Under the pieces are notes generated by a model, which ran no database searches, was not told the DNA's origin, and worked only from the letters and a program-made list of their open reading frames with translations. 64,000 nt of DNA, taken from positions 115,001 through 179,000 of the forward strand of contig NZ_OW485601.1 in the NCBI RefSeq assembly GCF_937425535.1. The letters are read 5' to 3'. The DNA is from Rhodovastum atsumiense. Lineage in GTDB: Bacteria; Pseudomonadota; Alphaproteobacteria; Acetobacterales; Acetobacteraceae. Position numbers and translations under genes: made by a program. Positions 25,912 to 33,842 of the stretch are shown here, piece by piece. The first letter of the stretch is position 1; every line of letters starts with the position of its first letter.

Positions 25912-26844
25912 ATGATCGCCGGTTCAGGTTCTCGCATGCTCCCGGTCCCTTCCCAGGCAGATGCCTTGCCCTCCGTGCTGACGGTGCGTCACGTCACGAC
26001 CTACCGCTATGCCAGCCCGGTCAGGCCCGGCGAGCACAGGATGATGCTCCGCCCCCGCGAGAGCCATGACCTGAGGTTGATCCGGGCGCGGCTGACCATA
26101 TCGCCGCAGCCGGCGCAGTTGCGCTGGGTGCACGATGTCTTCGACAACTCCGTGGCGGTCGCCACCTTCAATGACCAAGCCACCGAGCTGGCGTTCGACA
26201 GCGAGGTGAGGCTGGAACACACCGAGGTGCCGCTTCCCGAATACACCCTGGACGCCGCGGCGCAGCACTTCCCCTTCACCTACCCGTGCGATGACATGCC
26301 GGACCTGTTACGTGCCCTCCACAGGCGCCATCCGGAGCCCGACCTCGACCTCTGGGTGAAAGCTTTCCTGCCCCGTTCCGGCAGGACCGGCACCATGGCC
26401 CTGTTGCGGACCATCACGGCGGAGATTCGCGAGACGTTCCGCTATTCGCGGCGGCTGGAGCGCGGCGTACAGGCCCCCACGGAAACATTGTCCCGCAGAA
26501 GCGGCACCTGCCGCGATTTCGCGCTGCTGATGATGGAAGCCGTGCGCACCATCGGCCTCGCGGCGAGATTCGTCAGCGGCTACATCTTCGTCCCCGGCTT
26601 CGAGCCTGACCCCATCCTGGGGGGGGGCGCCACGCATGCCTGGCTGCAGGTCTACCTGCCTGGCGCCGGCTGGGTGGATTTCGACCCCACCAACAGCATC
26701 GTCGGCAACCGCAACCTGATTCGCGTGGCGGTTGCCTGGGATCCAGCGCAGGCCCTGCCTTTGTGGGGAAGCTATTTCGGCTTCGGCTCGGCCTTTCTCG
26801 GCATGGATGTGTCAGTCTGCGTCCGGGAGGAAAGGCAACGATGA
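25912..26844 (+). CDS. Transglutaminase-like cysteine protease-fold protein
   Basis: This 310-aa protein has the bacterial transglutaminase layout: an N-terminal beta domain (LTVRHVTTYRYASPVRPGEHRMMLRPR, typical of the Bact_transglu_N family) and a core with SRRSGTCRDFALLMMEAVRTIGLAARFVSGY (catalytic Cys) and THAWLQVYLPGAGWVDFDPTNS (His and Asp). These proteins are probably peptidases or amide-bond enzymes rather than true cross-linkers. The ATG at 25912 is preceded by AAGG. The gene is convergent with the next transglutaminase-like gene, and the two stop codons touch (TGATCA). Confidence 0.9.
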   Translation: MIAGSGSRMLPVPSQADALPSVLTVRHVTTYRYASPVRPGEHRMMLRPRESHDLRLIRARLTISPQPAQLRWVHDVFDNSVAVATFNDQATELAFDSEVRLEHTEVPLPEYTLDAAAQHFPFTYPCDDMPDLLRALHRRHPEPDLDLWVKAFLPRSGRTGTMALLRTITAEIRETFRYSRRLERGVQAPTETLSRRSGTCRDFALLMMEAVRTIGLAARFVSGYIFVPGFEPDPILGGGATHAWLQVYLPGAGWVDFDPTNSIVGNRNLIRVAVAWDPAQALPLWGSYFGFGSAFLGMDVSVCVREERQR

Positions 26845-27696
26845 TCAGGCGGTGCGGCGGCGTTGCAGATAGGCCGGAAGCTGCCGCGTATCGACGATCT
26901 CATCCGTCCAGACCTTGAAAGTTTTCAGCGTGCCCGGGCCGAAGGTGGTGCTGATGGCGACGTCGGCCGCGTCCCGCCCGTAGGCGATCGGGATCCTGCC
27001 AATGCGCGGGACATTGTGGCGTGCATCGAAGCTGTGCCACCGGCCGCCGAGGAAGGCTTCGAACCATCCGGAGAAATCCATCGGTTCCGGCACGGCCGGC
27101 ACACCGATATCGCCCAGGTACCCCGTGCAGTAGCGCGCCGGGATGTTCATGCAGCGGCACAGCGCGATCGCCAGATGGGCGAAGTCCCGGCAGACGCCGC
27201 GTCGCTCCTTCAGGGAACTCCAGGCCGTGCGCCGTGGATTCGCGAAGGGGTATCCGAAGGTCAGGTGGCCGTGCACGAAATCGCAGATCGCCTGCACGCG
27301 CGACCATCCAGGCCGGGTGTTGCCGAAGGTCTTCCAGGCGAATTCGGACAGCAGGTCGGTCTCGCAGTAGCGGCTGCCGAGCAGGAAGACCAGGGTTTCC
27401 GGCGGCAGGTCCTGCACGGGATGCTGGATCGCGTCGGCAACGACCGGATCAGGCAGGCCGCTGTCCGCGACAAGACCATCGGCATGAAACCGGATGGATC
27501 CGGACGGCGCCAGCAGGCGACTGCAAAGATTGCCGAACTGGTCGCGGTAGGTTTCCACCGGCACCACCGGATCACTCACAAGGAGAGGCGGAACGACCAG
27601 ATCCGCGCCGCGCGAGGGATGCACCGTCAGCATGAGGACCATGGGGGTCGGGGCGGTATGATGGTACTCTAGCTCGTATCCGATACGGATCAGCAT
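26845..27696 (-). CDS. Transglutaminase-like protein, second type
   Basis: This 283-aa protein has ERRGVCRDFAHLAIALCRCMNIPARYCTGYLGDIG with the catalytic-type Cys. Where the first protein has THAWLQVY, this one has MDFSGWFEAFLGGRWHSFDARHNVPRIGRI, so the canonical HAW His is absent and the nearby His of DARHN may take its place. I recall this DFSxWFE...DARHN form as a conserved bacterial subfamily, so it is not necessarily inactive. The N-terminal part (YELEYHHTAPTPMVLML) is the usual beta domain. The ATG start at 27696 is the only sensible one. Pairs of these proteins often occur together; here they are convergent rather than in one operon. Confidence 0.85.
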   Translation of the reverse strand: MLIRIGYELEYHHTAPTPMVLMLTVHPSRGADLVVPPLLVSDPVVPVETYRDQFGNLCSRLLAPSGSIRFHADGLVADSGLPDPVVADAIQHPVQDLPPETLVFLLGSRYCETDLLSEFAWKTFGNTRPGWSRVQAICDFVHGHLTFGYPFANPRRTAWSSLKERRGVCRDFAHLAIALCRCMNIPARYCTGYLGDIGVPAVPEPMDFSGWFEAFLGGRWHSFDARHNVPRIGRIPIAYGRDAADVAISTTFGPGTLKTFKVWTDEIVDTRQLPAYLQRRRTA

Positions 27697-27873
27697 GCGG
27701 CTTCCTGGATCGTGATGGAATTCACTCTGCCCCGAAGCAAGGGGCTCATGGGTTCATCAGCGTCCCGTTCCCGGATTTGTTCCCGAAGACCTGCCTTGCG
27801 CCGGAAGATATCCGCAACTCCGCCCACGGATCGACCGGTTGCATTCGGAGATCGTCTTTCCCCCGGCCCAATG

Positions 27874-27909
27874 CGAAACGGGAGTTGCAAGGCTGCAACT
27901 CCCGTTTCG
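27874..27909. terminator. Perfect 16-bp hairpin behind the tyrosine kinase gene
   Basis: CGAAACGGGAGTTGCA and TGCAACTCCCGTTTCG pair over all 16 positions with the loop AGGC. It lies 18 bases beyond the stop of the minus-strand kinase gene. The stem ends in TTTCG rather than a long U tract, so termination may be Rho-assisted or the hairpin may protect the 3' end. Confidence 0.6.
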
Positions 27910-27927
27910 ATGATCACGCAGGGCTTG

Positions 27928-30159
27928 TCAGGCTCTCGGCATCCGTGCCGGGCGATAGTAGCCGGGATAATACCGGTACATGTGGGCCAGGCCACCGGTG
28001 CTGAGCCGGGTGAAGCGGGAGAGATGCACCTGCGTCAGCACCGTGCCGAGCAGGCGTATATCCGCCCCCCGCAGCAGCCGCAGCGCATCCCGCGCCGCCG
28101 CCCGCGGTGTCCGCTCCCAGCGCACGACGAAAAGGGTGGCATCGACGATGCGCGCGAGAAGTTGCGCGTCGGCGGCCGCCAGCACCGGCGGGGCATCGAC
28201 GATGACCAGATCATAGCGCGTGCGTGCCATATCCAGGATGCCGGCCAGGCGACGGGAGGTCAGCAATTCCTGGGGATCATGCTCGGGAACACCGGTCGGG
28301 ATGACATCCAGGCCCTTGGTCATGCGACGCACGACAGGGTTGCCGTCGCTCAGGCTGTTGGTGCCGAGCACCTGCGCCAGCCCCGGCTCCGGGTCGATGC
28401 CGAACGCGGCGGCCACGCTGGGATTGCGCAGGTCGCAGTCGATCACGCAGACACGCCAGCCGGCCTGCGCGGCATTGCGCGCGAGGCTGGTGGCCAGGAC
28501 CGTCTTGCCTTCCTGCGGCAAGGCGGAGGTGATCATGACGACACGCGGCCGGGCCTGCGCGTCGATCACCTGCAACGTGCCGCGCAGGCGGCTGAGCGCC
28601 GCCGCGAAATCCGCGGCCCCCCGGCCGTACGGGGCATCGCCGCGCGCCTTCGCGCCCACCGACGGCACCAGCCCGAGCGAGGCCAGGCCAAGCTCCGCCT
28701 CCAGGGCCTCGGGCGTGGACACACCCTCTCCCATGCGATCGAACATACAGGCCAGGCCAATCCCCAGGACCAGGGAAAAGCCGAAGCTGACCGCAAGCAA
28801 CCTGCCGGCGCGCGGGGAATACGGCTCCGAGGGAATCGTCGCCGCCGAGACGAGTTCCGCGTCCGGTTCCTGGATCCCGGCCACATTGGCGAGTTGCGTC
28901 GCGCGGGTGAGGAAACTCTCGTAGATGGCGCGGTTGGTATTGGCCTCCGAGATCAGGCTCTGCAGGCGCACCTCGGCCTTGTTCTCGGTGGTGACGGCCG
29001 AGCGCAGGCTTTCGAGCCGGGCCCGCAAGGCGGATTCCTGCACGGCTGCCGCGGCAACCTCGTTGGCGAGGCCACTGGTGGCATTGGTCATCTCTTCCTG
29101 CAACTTCTGCTGCAGGCCGCGGCGCTGCGAGCGCAACGCCATCAGCTCGGGCGCGCGCTCGCCAAGCGAGACCGACAGCTCCGCGTCACGCCGCGCCAGA
29201 TTGGCTTCCTGCTCGCGCAATCTCTGTACGAGGGGGGAGTTCAGCACTTCCGGCAGGGCGTCATAGCCGCGTTGCGCGCGCAGGGCGGACCTGGCCTGCG
29301 ATAGCTGGGCTTCCTTGCGCGCCTTTTCGCCCGAGACGATCACGAGCTGGCGTGCTGCCTCGTCGAGCTGCTGGCGGTTGATGGTGGGCGAGGTCGGCGC
29401 ATTGCGGGTGTTCAGCACCTCGGCCAGCCCGTTCTGCAGCCGGTAATTCTCCACCGCCTGCTCGGCCGCGCGTGTCTTGGCCCCGAGTTCGCCGAGACGT
29501 TCGCTGAACCAGGTATGCGCCCGTTCCACCGCGGCGAATTTCTGGTAGCGCTTGAATTCGAGGTATTGCTGGGCGAACTGGTTGGCGATGTCAGCACTCA
29601 GGTCCGGCGAGACGGTCTCCGCCCAGATGGTGATGACGTTGGAGCGTGGCTCGTTCTGCTGCCCCACCATGGCGAGCAGCGCGGTGGTCGCGTTGTCGAT
29701 GCGCTCCTGCGGCGTCAGCGGGCGCGAGTCCAGCAAGGGAACGCCCAGCAGGGTGCCGGCCATGTGCAGCACCCTGGTGACGACACCGTCATGCGGCGCG
29801 AAGGCCGGGTGGTCGACCAGGGCAAGCCGCTCGACCACGCGCCGGGCCAGGGCGGGCGAGCGCAGCAGGTCGATCTGTGTCCGGATCAGGTTGGCATTGC
29901 CGGGATCGGCGGCGATCGCCTGCAGGTCGCTCACCTGGGTCTGCCGCGGCTCGACCAGCACGGCGGCTTCCGCCCGGTAGGTCCGCGGCGCCTTGGCAAG
30001 ATAGAGCCCCATGCCGCCCAGGCCGAGCGTCATGACCAGCAGCACGAGCAGGAAGCGCCGGCGCAAAATGGTGCCAAGCCGCCGCAGCGGCACGCCGATC
30101 GGCTCAAGCGTGTGGACGGGATCCGGTGCGGGGCCTGTCAGAGCGGGATTCGCCGTCAT
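27928..30159 (-). CDS. Polysaccharide co-polymerase with bacterial tyrosine kinase domain (Wzc-like)
   Basis: This 743-aa inner-membrane protein combines a Wzz chain-length domain with a BY-kinase. TM1 is FLLVLLVMTLGLGGMGLYLA (about 35-54). A long periplasmic coiled coil follows (ERAHTWFSERLGELGAKTRAAEQAVENYRLQ, EANLARRDAELSVSLGERAPELMALRSQ), with GNVR-type residues before TM2 (LLAVSFGFSLVLGIGLACMF). The kinase has ITSALPQEGKTVLATSLA (Walker A), VIDCDLRNPS (Walker A') and LVIVDAPPVLAAADAQLL (Walker B). The last residues, MYRYYPGYYRPARM, are the Tyr cluster used for autophosphorylation in this family. GAGGAG precedes the ATG. No wzx, wzy, export or glycosyltransferase gene is near, so its polysaccharide locus must be elsewhere. 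Confidence 0.9.
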   Translation of the reverse strand: MTANPALTGPAPDPVHTLEPIGVPLRRLGTILRRRFLLVLLVMTLGLGGMGLYLAKAPRTYRAEAAVLVEPRQTQVSDLQAIAADPGNANLIRTQIDLLRSPALARRVVERLALVDHPAFAPHDGVVTRVLHMAGTLLGVPLLDSRPLTPQERIDNATTALLAMVGQQNEPRSNVITIWAETVSPDLSADIANQFAQQYLEFKRYQKFAAVERAHTWFSERLGELGAKTRAAEQAVENYRLQNGLAEVLNTRNAPTSPTINRQQLDEAARQLVIVSGEKARKEAQLSQARSALRAQRGYDALPEVLNSPLVQRLREQEANLARRDAELSVSLGERAPELMALRSQRRGLQQKLQEEMTNATSGLANEVAAAAVQESALRARLESLRSAVTTENKAEVRLQSLISEANTNRAIYESFLTRATQLANVAGIQEPDAELVSAATIPSEPYSPRAGRLLAVSFGFSLVLGIGLACMFDRMGEGVSTPEALEAELGLASLGLVPSVGAKARGDAPYGRGAADFAAALSRLRGTLQVIDAQARPRVVMITSALPQEGKTVLATSLARNAAQAGWRVCVIDCDLRNPSVAAAFGIDPEPGLAQVLGTNSLSDGNPVVRRMTKGLDVIPTGVPEHDPQELLTSRRLAGILDMARTRYDLVIVDAPPVLAAADAQLLARIVDATLFVVRWERTPRAAARDALRLLRGADIRLLGTVLTQVHLSRFTRLSTGGLAHMYRYYPGYYRPARMPRA

Positions 30160-30407
30160 GTTGCTCCTCTGTCCAAGAGCGCCCGGGCCCCCTCGACATG
30201 TCCCGCACCGTGCGCCGTCGGCAAAAGCCGGATCGGCTCATCGGCGCGCTTCTGCGGGACGCGACCCGCCACATGGTCATGCCATGAGAGGCCGATCGAT
30301 CTCATGCTGCGTCGATCTCGTCGCATGCTCATAGAACTAGCGGTCGAATCGCCAGCGCGATGATCAGGCGGAACGGAAACTTTTCATGCAAGGCATGGCA
30401 AGCCCGC

Positions 30408-31166
30408 TCACCGCGCACAGGCCAGCAGCGGCCGGATCTGCCCGACGCGGCGCTCGATGATGGCCGCCCGCTGCCGCACATGCGGGGCCGGGGATGCCGC
30501 CGACCATTCCAGCGGGCGCGGCAACACCGCCGCCAGCAGCGCCGCTTCCCGCGGCGAGAGCTGCGACGGCACCTTGCCGAAGAAACGCCGCGCCGCCGTC
30601 CCCGCGCCATAGACGCCCGGGCCGAATTCCACGATGTTCAGGTAGACTTCAAGCACCCTGCGCTTGGGCCACAATACCGCGATCTGGGGCGTCAGCCACG
30701 CCTCCACGACCTTGCGGACCGGGTCGCGCCCCGGCCAGAGCAGCAGGTTCTTGGCGGTCTGCATGGTGATGGTGCTCGCCCCGCGGGGGCGCTCGCCGTT
30801 CGACCAGGTCTCGATCTGCCCGCGCATGGCGGCGAAATCGAAGCCCAGGGTTTCCTCGCAGAACAGGTTGTCCTCGGCGGAAATCACCGCCTGGGCGAGC
30901 GCCGGGGCGATATCCTCGTAGGCAATCCATTCCCGGTGCAGGCCATACCCCTGGATCAGGCGGATCACCATCAACGGGGTCAGCACCGGCGGCACGAAGC
31001 GGAACAGCACGATCAGCAGCAGCGGCCCCAGCAACGCCAGCAGCAGGGCCCGGCCGACCAGCCGGCGCAAGCGCGGACGCCAGGAACGCCTGGGTCGCGC
31101 CTGGACCTCCGGTACCCCCCGGCTCGGGCGGCGTGCCTGCTCGGCATCGGGGCGAGGACTGGCCAT
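30408..31166 (-). CDS. mtgA: Monofunctional biosynthetic peptidoglycan transglycosylase
   Basis: This GT51 enzyme, about 252 aa, polymerises lipid II into glycan strands at the inner membrane. One membrane anchor (ALLLALLGPLLLIVLFRFV) follows a basic Pro/Arg-rich tail. The catalytic motif AQAVISAEDNLFCEETLGFDF carries the Glu donor site. RPRGASTITMQTAKNLLLWPGRDPVRKVVEAWLT and KRRVLEVYLNIVEFGPGVYGAGTAARRFFGK are the further GT51 motifs. No transpeptidase domain follows, which separates it from class A PBPs. The start at 31166 is preferred because GAGGGG lies just upstream; 31184 is the alternative. Confidence 0.94.
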   Translation of the reverse strand: MASPRPDAEQARRPSRGVPEVQARPRRSWRPRLRRLVGRALLLALLGPLLLIVLFRFVPPVLTPLMVIRLIQGYGLHREWIAYEDIAPALAQAVISAEDNLFCEETLGFDFAAMRGQIETWSNGERPRGASTITMQTAKNLLLWPGRDPVRKVVEAWLTPQIAVLWPKRRVLEVYLNIVEFGPGVYGAGTAARRFFGKVPSQLSPREAALLAAVLPRPLEWSAASPAPHVRQRAAIIERRVGQIRPLLACAR

Positions 31167-31208
31167 GCGCCCCTCATGTCGCACCTGACCAGCCGCATCA
31201 ACGCCCTT

Positions 31209-31736
31209 TCAGCCTGGGCGGCGATCCGGACCCCGGCGGGCATCGCCCTGCCGGAACGCCGCGCGGGCAGCCCACGCCGTCCGGTTCGGCCCGCGCGGCT
31301 TGCGCGGCGGCCGCGACGCCCCATCTCTCGTGCCGGCGGAAGCGGCCGGTGGCCCCTCGAGCATGGCATCGATCAGCCAGGCGGCCACCCGGCCCAGGGT
31401 CGCGCGCCCCGCCTCACTCAGCCTCGCCGTTCCCGGCTCGAAGGCCACCCCCGCCGGCCTGAGGGCAGCCGGCCGGTCGAGCGGATGAAAGCCGCCGCGG
31501 AACGCACGCGGCATGACGGTCAGCGTATCGGGCGCCTGCCAGCGGAACTGCGGCTCGTTCAGCGTGGCGTCGACGCAGAACTCGCCGAGCGCTGCACGGA
31601 AGATCCATCCGTTCGACTGGCTGACCTCGGCGCCGCGCCCGGCCAGCTTCGCGCCGGCCTGCAGCAGCAGCCGCATGATTTCCGCGCGCCGGGCATTCCA
31701 GAGGGCATCGGTCGCAGGGTCGGATCCGGTGGCCAT
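31209..31736 (-). CDS. Hypothetical protein, 175 aa
   Basis: I do not recognise this protein. AAAGGA lies 6 bases before the ATG at 31736. The first ~130 residues look folded (DALWNARRAEIMRLLLQAGAKLAGRG, SNGWIFRAALGEFCVDATLNEPQFRWQ), with no membrane segment. The last ~45 are a basic Arg/Pro/Ala-rich tail (RPPRKPRGPNRTAWAARAAF) that is probably disordered. It lies 42 bases upstream of mtgA on the same strand, so the two are likely co-transcribed, but a role in the cell wall would be a guess. Confidence 0.65.
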   Translation of the reverse strand: MATGSDPATDALWNARRAEIMRLLLQAGAKLAGRGAEVSQSNGWIFRAALGEFCVDATLNEPQFRWQAPDTLTVMPRAFRGGFHPLDRPAALRPAGVAFEPGTARLSEAGRATLGRVAAWLIDAMLEGPPAASAGTRDGASRPPRKPRGPNRTAWAARAAFRQGDARRGPDRRPG

Positions 31737-31868
31737 GGGGGTCCTTTCCAGAAGGAGATGCCCCCGATATAGGATTTGTTCATGTTTTGTTCCAGACCCC
31801 CGGCCCCCTAAAAGAGCATCCCCGCCCCCACGCGAACGGAGACCTCACCCCAGGCGTTCATCTCCGTC

Positions 31869-32573
31869 ATGGCATTCCAGTCAGCAGCCCCGATCATGCG
31901 ATGGCTGCTCGGCCTCGCACTCCTGTTCGGACTGGTTGCCCTGGGGCTGCGTCACCTGCCGCCGGAATGGGATCCGCGGCGGCCGCTCGACCTCACCGCC
32001 GCCCCCAATGCACTCACCGGGCTGAAGCTGCGGGCCCTGCAATTGCAGCCCGATCTCTGCCCCGCCGCCTTTACCGGCTCAGGGCTTCCGTTCCTGCCGG
32101 TGCCCGACCGCCCTGCCGATAACGGCTGCGCGATCGAGCATGCCGTGCGGCTGACAGGCCCGGTCCGCGCCATGCCGGCCAACCCGGTCGTCACCTGCCC
32201 GCTCGCCGCCGCCTGGACCCTGTTCGAGCGCAACACCCTGCAGCCCGAGGCGAGGCAGCTTCTCGGCACGGAAGTTACCGCCATCCGCCACTACGGCACC
32301 TATGCCTGCCGCAACGTCAACCACGCCCAGGCCGGACGCCGCAGCCAGCACGCCACCGCGAACGCGATCGACATCGCCGGCTTCGTGCTGCGCGACGGGC
32401 GGGAGGTGAAACTGGCCGGCAACTGGGGCGGCAGCGGTCCCGAATCAGCCTTCCTGCACGCCCTGCGCGACGGCGCCTGCCGCTGGTTCCGCGGCGTGCT
32501 CGGCCCCGAGTACAACGCCGCCCATCACGACCATTTCCATCTCGACATGGGCCCCTGGCGGATCTGCCGCTGA
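31869..32573 (+). CDS. Extensin-like C-terminal domain protein
   Basis: This 234-aa protein has an N-terminal membrane anchor or signal (MRWLLGLALLFGLVALGLRHL) and a C-terminal extensin-type domain. Diagnostic blocks are CPLAAAWTLFERNTLQPEARQLLG, HYGTYACRNVNHAQAGRRSQHATANAIDIAGFVL (His and Asp metal ligands) and AHHDHFHLDMGPWRIC. The layout resembles D-Ala-D-Ala metallo-carboxypeptidases, so a cell-wall or envelope role in the periplasm is likely but unproven for this family. ATG codons at 31869 or 31896 are both possible. Its stop abuts that of the convergent site-2 protease gene (TGATCA). Confidence 0.85.
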   Translation: MAFQSAAPIMRWLLGLALLFGLVALGLRHLPPEWDPRRPLDLTAAPNALTGLKLRALQLQPDLCPAAFTGSGLPFLPVPDRPADNGCAIEHAVRLTGPVRAMPANPVVTCPLAAAWTLFERNTLQPEARQLLGTEVTAIRHYGTYACRNVNHAQAGRRSQHATANAIDIAGFVLRDGREVKLAGNWGGSGPESAFLHALRDGACRWFRGVLGPEYNAAHHDHFHLDMGPWRICR

Positions 32574-33734
32574 TCACGCCGGCGAGGTCGGCCCGGCATC
32601 CGGCGCCCGCCACGGGTTGCGCAGCCCCGGCGGGGTGCCCCCCGGCCCACCCCCCGGACCGGCATTGCGCGCCGCCTGCACCATCATCATCTCGCCGACA
32701 TTCTCCGGCGTGATCAGGCCGACCAGCCGCCCACCGCCATCCTCCACCCCCACCGCCGGCAATTGCCGCTCCTGCAGCAACCGCAACGCATCGGCCAGGC
32801 TGGTGCGGTGATTCACCATCGGGATGTCACGCACCATCACCTCGATCACCGGCGTGTCCGGGCCACCCTCACGCAACGCGCGGATCATGGCGTCGCGCGT
32901 CAGCACCCCACGCAACCGCCCGCCCCCGTCCACCACCGGGAATTCGTGCTGCGTGGTGCGGATCAGACATTGCACCGCATCCTCGACCCGGCTCATCGGC
33001 GAAAGACTCTCGAACTGCGTCACCGCGGCATCAGCGGCAATGATCCCCCGCGACGCCTCGCGGATCTGCACCGCATGCGCCTCCGACGCTGCCCCGAGCC
33101 AGACGAACAAGCCGATGAACAACAGGATCGGATTGCCGAACAACCCAAGCACCCCCAGCGCGAAGGCAAGCCCCTGGCCGATCGAGGCGGCGATCTGGGT
33201 CGCCCGCCCATAGCCGAGGCGCCACGCCAGCAAGGCCCGCAACACCCGCCCGCCATCCATCGGGAACGCCGGAACCAGATTGAACAGCACCAAAAACAGA
33301 TTGGCTACCGCAAGCCGGGCCAGCAACCCGGCATCCTGCGCATGCATCTGCAGGCTTTGCTCGGGCAAGGTCCCGCCCAGCACCAGGAACAGGACAACAG
33401 CGATCACCAGATTCACCGCCGGCCCCGCCAGCGCCACCACCAGTTCCTCAACCGGGCGTTCGGGAATGCGCTCCAACCGGGCAACGCCGCCGATCGGCAG
33501 CAACGTGATGTCAGGGGTCTGCACACCATAGCGCCTTGCGGCCAGCACGTGACCGAATTCGTGCAGCACCACACTCAGGAACAGCAGCAAGGTAAAGGCG
33601 ACGCCCTGCACCAAGGCGGACATTCCACCCTGCGCATAGTGCGCGGCAGCAATCCAGGCGAGAAACAACAGAAACGTCACATGCAGGCGAATCACCGTGC
33701 CCTTCAAAGTGACGATGGGAAACGACCAGGTCAT
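32574..33734 (-). CDS. Site-2 protease family zinc metallopeptidase with CBS domains
   Basis: This 386-aa integral membrane protein is of the M50 type. The zinc site is VVLHEFGHVLAARRYG (HExxH) in a membrane helix, with the partner motif NLVPAFPMDGGRVLRALLAW giving the third ligand Asp. Several other hydrophobic helices are present (LFLAWIAAAHYA, VNLVIAVVLFLVLGG). The C-terminal third holds a CBS pair (DAVQCLIRTTQHEFPVVDGGGRLRGVLTRDAMIRAL and SLADALRLLQERQLPAVGVEDGGGRLVGLITPENV), which in this group may sense adenine nucleotides. The start is the ATG at 33734, because GGGAG lies 6 bases before it and touches the ATG at 33740. The substrate protein is unknown; no sigma or anti-sigma gene is adjacent. 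Confidence 0.92.
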   Translation of the reverse strand: MTWSFPIVTLKGTVIRLHVTFLLFLAWIAAAHYAQGGMSALVQGVAFTLLLFLSVVLHEFGHVLAARRYGVQTPDITLLPIGGVARLERIPERPVEELVVALAGPAVNLVIAVVLFLVLGGTLPEQSLQMHAQDAGLLARLAVANLFLVLFNLVPAFPMDGGRVLRALLAWRLGYGRATQIAASIGQGLAFALGVLGLFGNPILLFIGLFVWLGAASEAHAVQIREASRGIIAADAAVTQFESLSPMSRVEDAVQCLIRTTQHEFPVVDGGGRLRGVLTRDAMIRALREGGPDTPVIEVMVRDIPMVNHRTSLADALRLLQERQLPAVGVEDGGGRLVGLITPENVGEMMMVQAARNAGPGGGPGGTPPGLRNPWRAPDAGPTSPA

Positions 33735-33780
33735 ATACATCTCCCGGATCACGCCAGCCCGGGGCGTTGCCCCGAACCCA

Positions 33781-33837
33781 CCAGGAGGCTTTGCCTCCTG
33801 GACCTCCACCAAGGGCCACAGGCCCTTGGATCCCATT
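33781..33837 (-). repeat. Double-hairpin intergenic repeat, copy B (behind treY)
   Basis: On the minus strand it begins AATGGGATCCAAGGGCC and forms CCAAGGGCC/GGCCCTTGG and CCAGGAGGC/GCCTCCTGG. It starts 6 bases after the treY stop and has the same orientation relative to the upstream gene as copy A behind glgX. The second stem has changed in both arms, so base pairing rather than exact sequence is conserved. Confidence 0.75.
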
Positions 33838-33842
33838 TGGGG

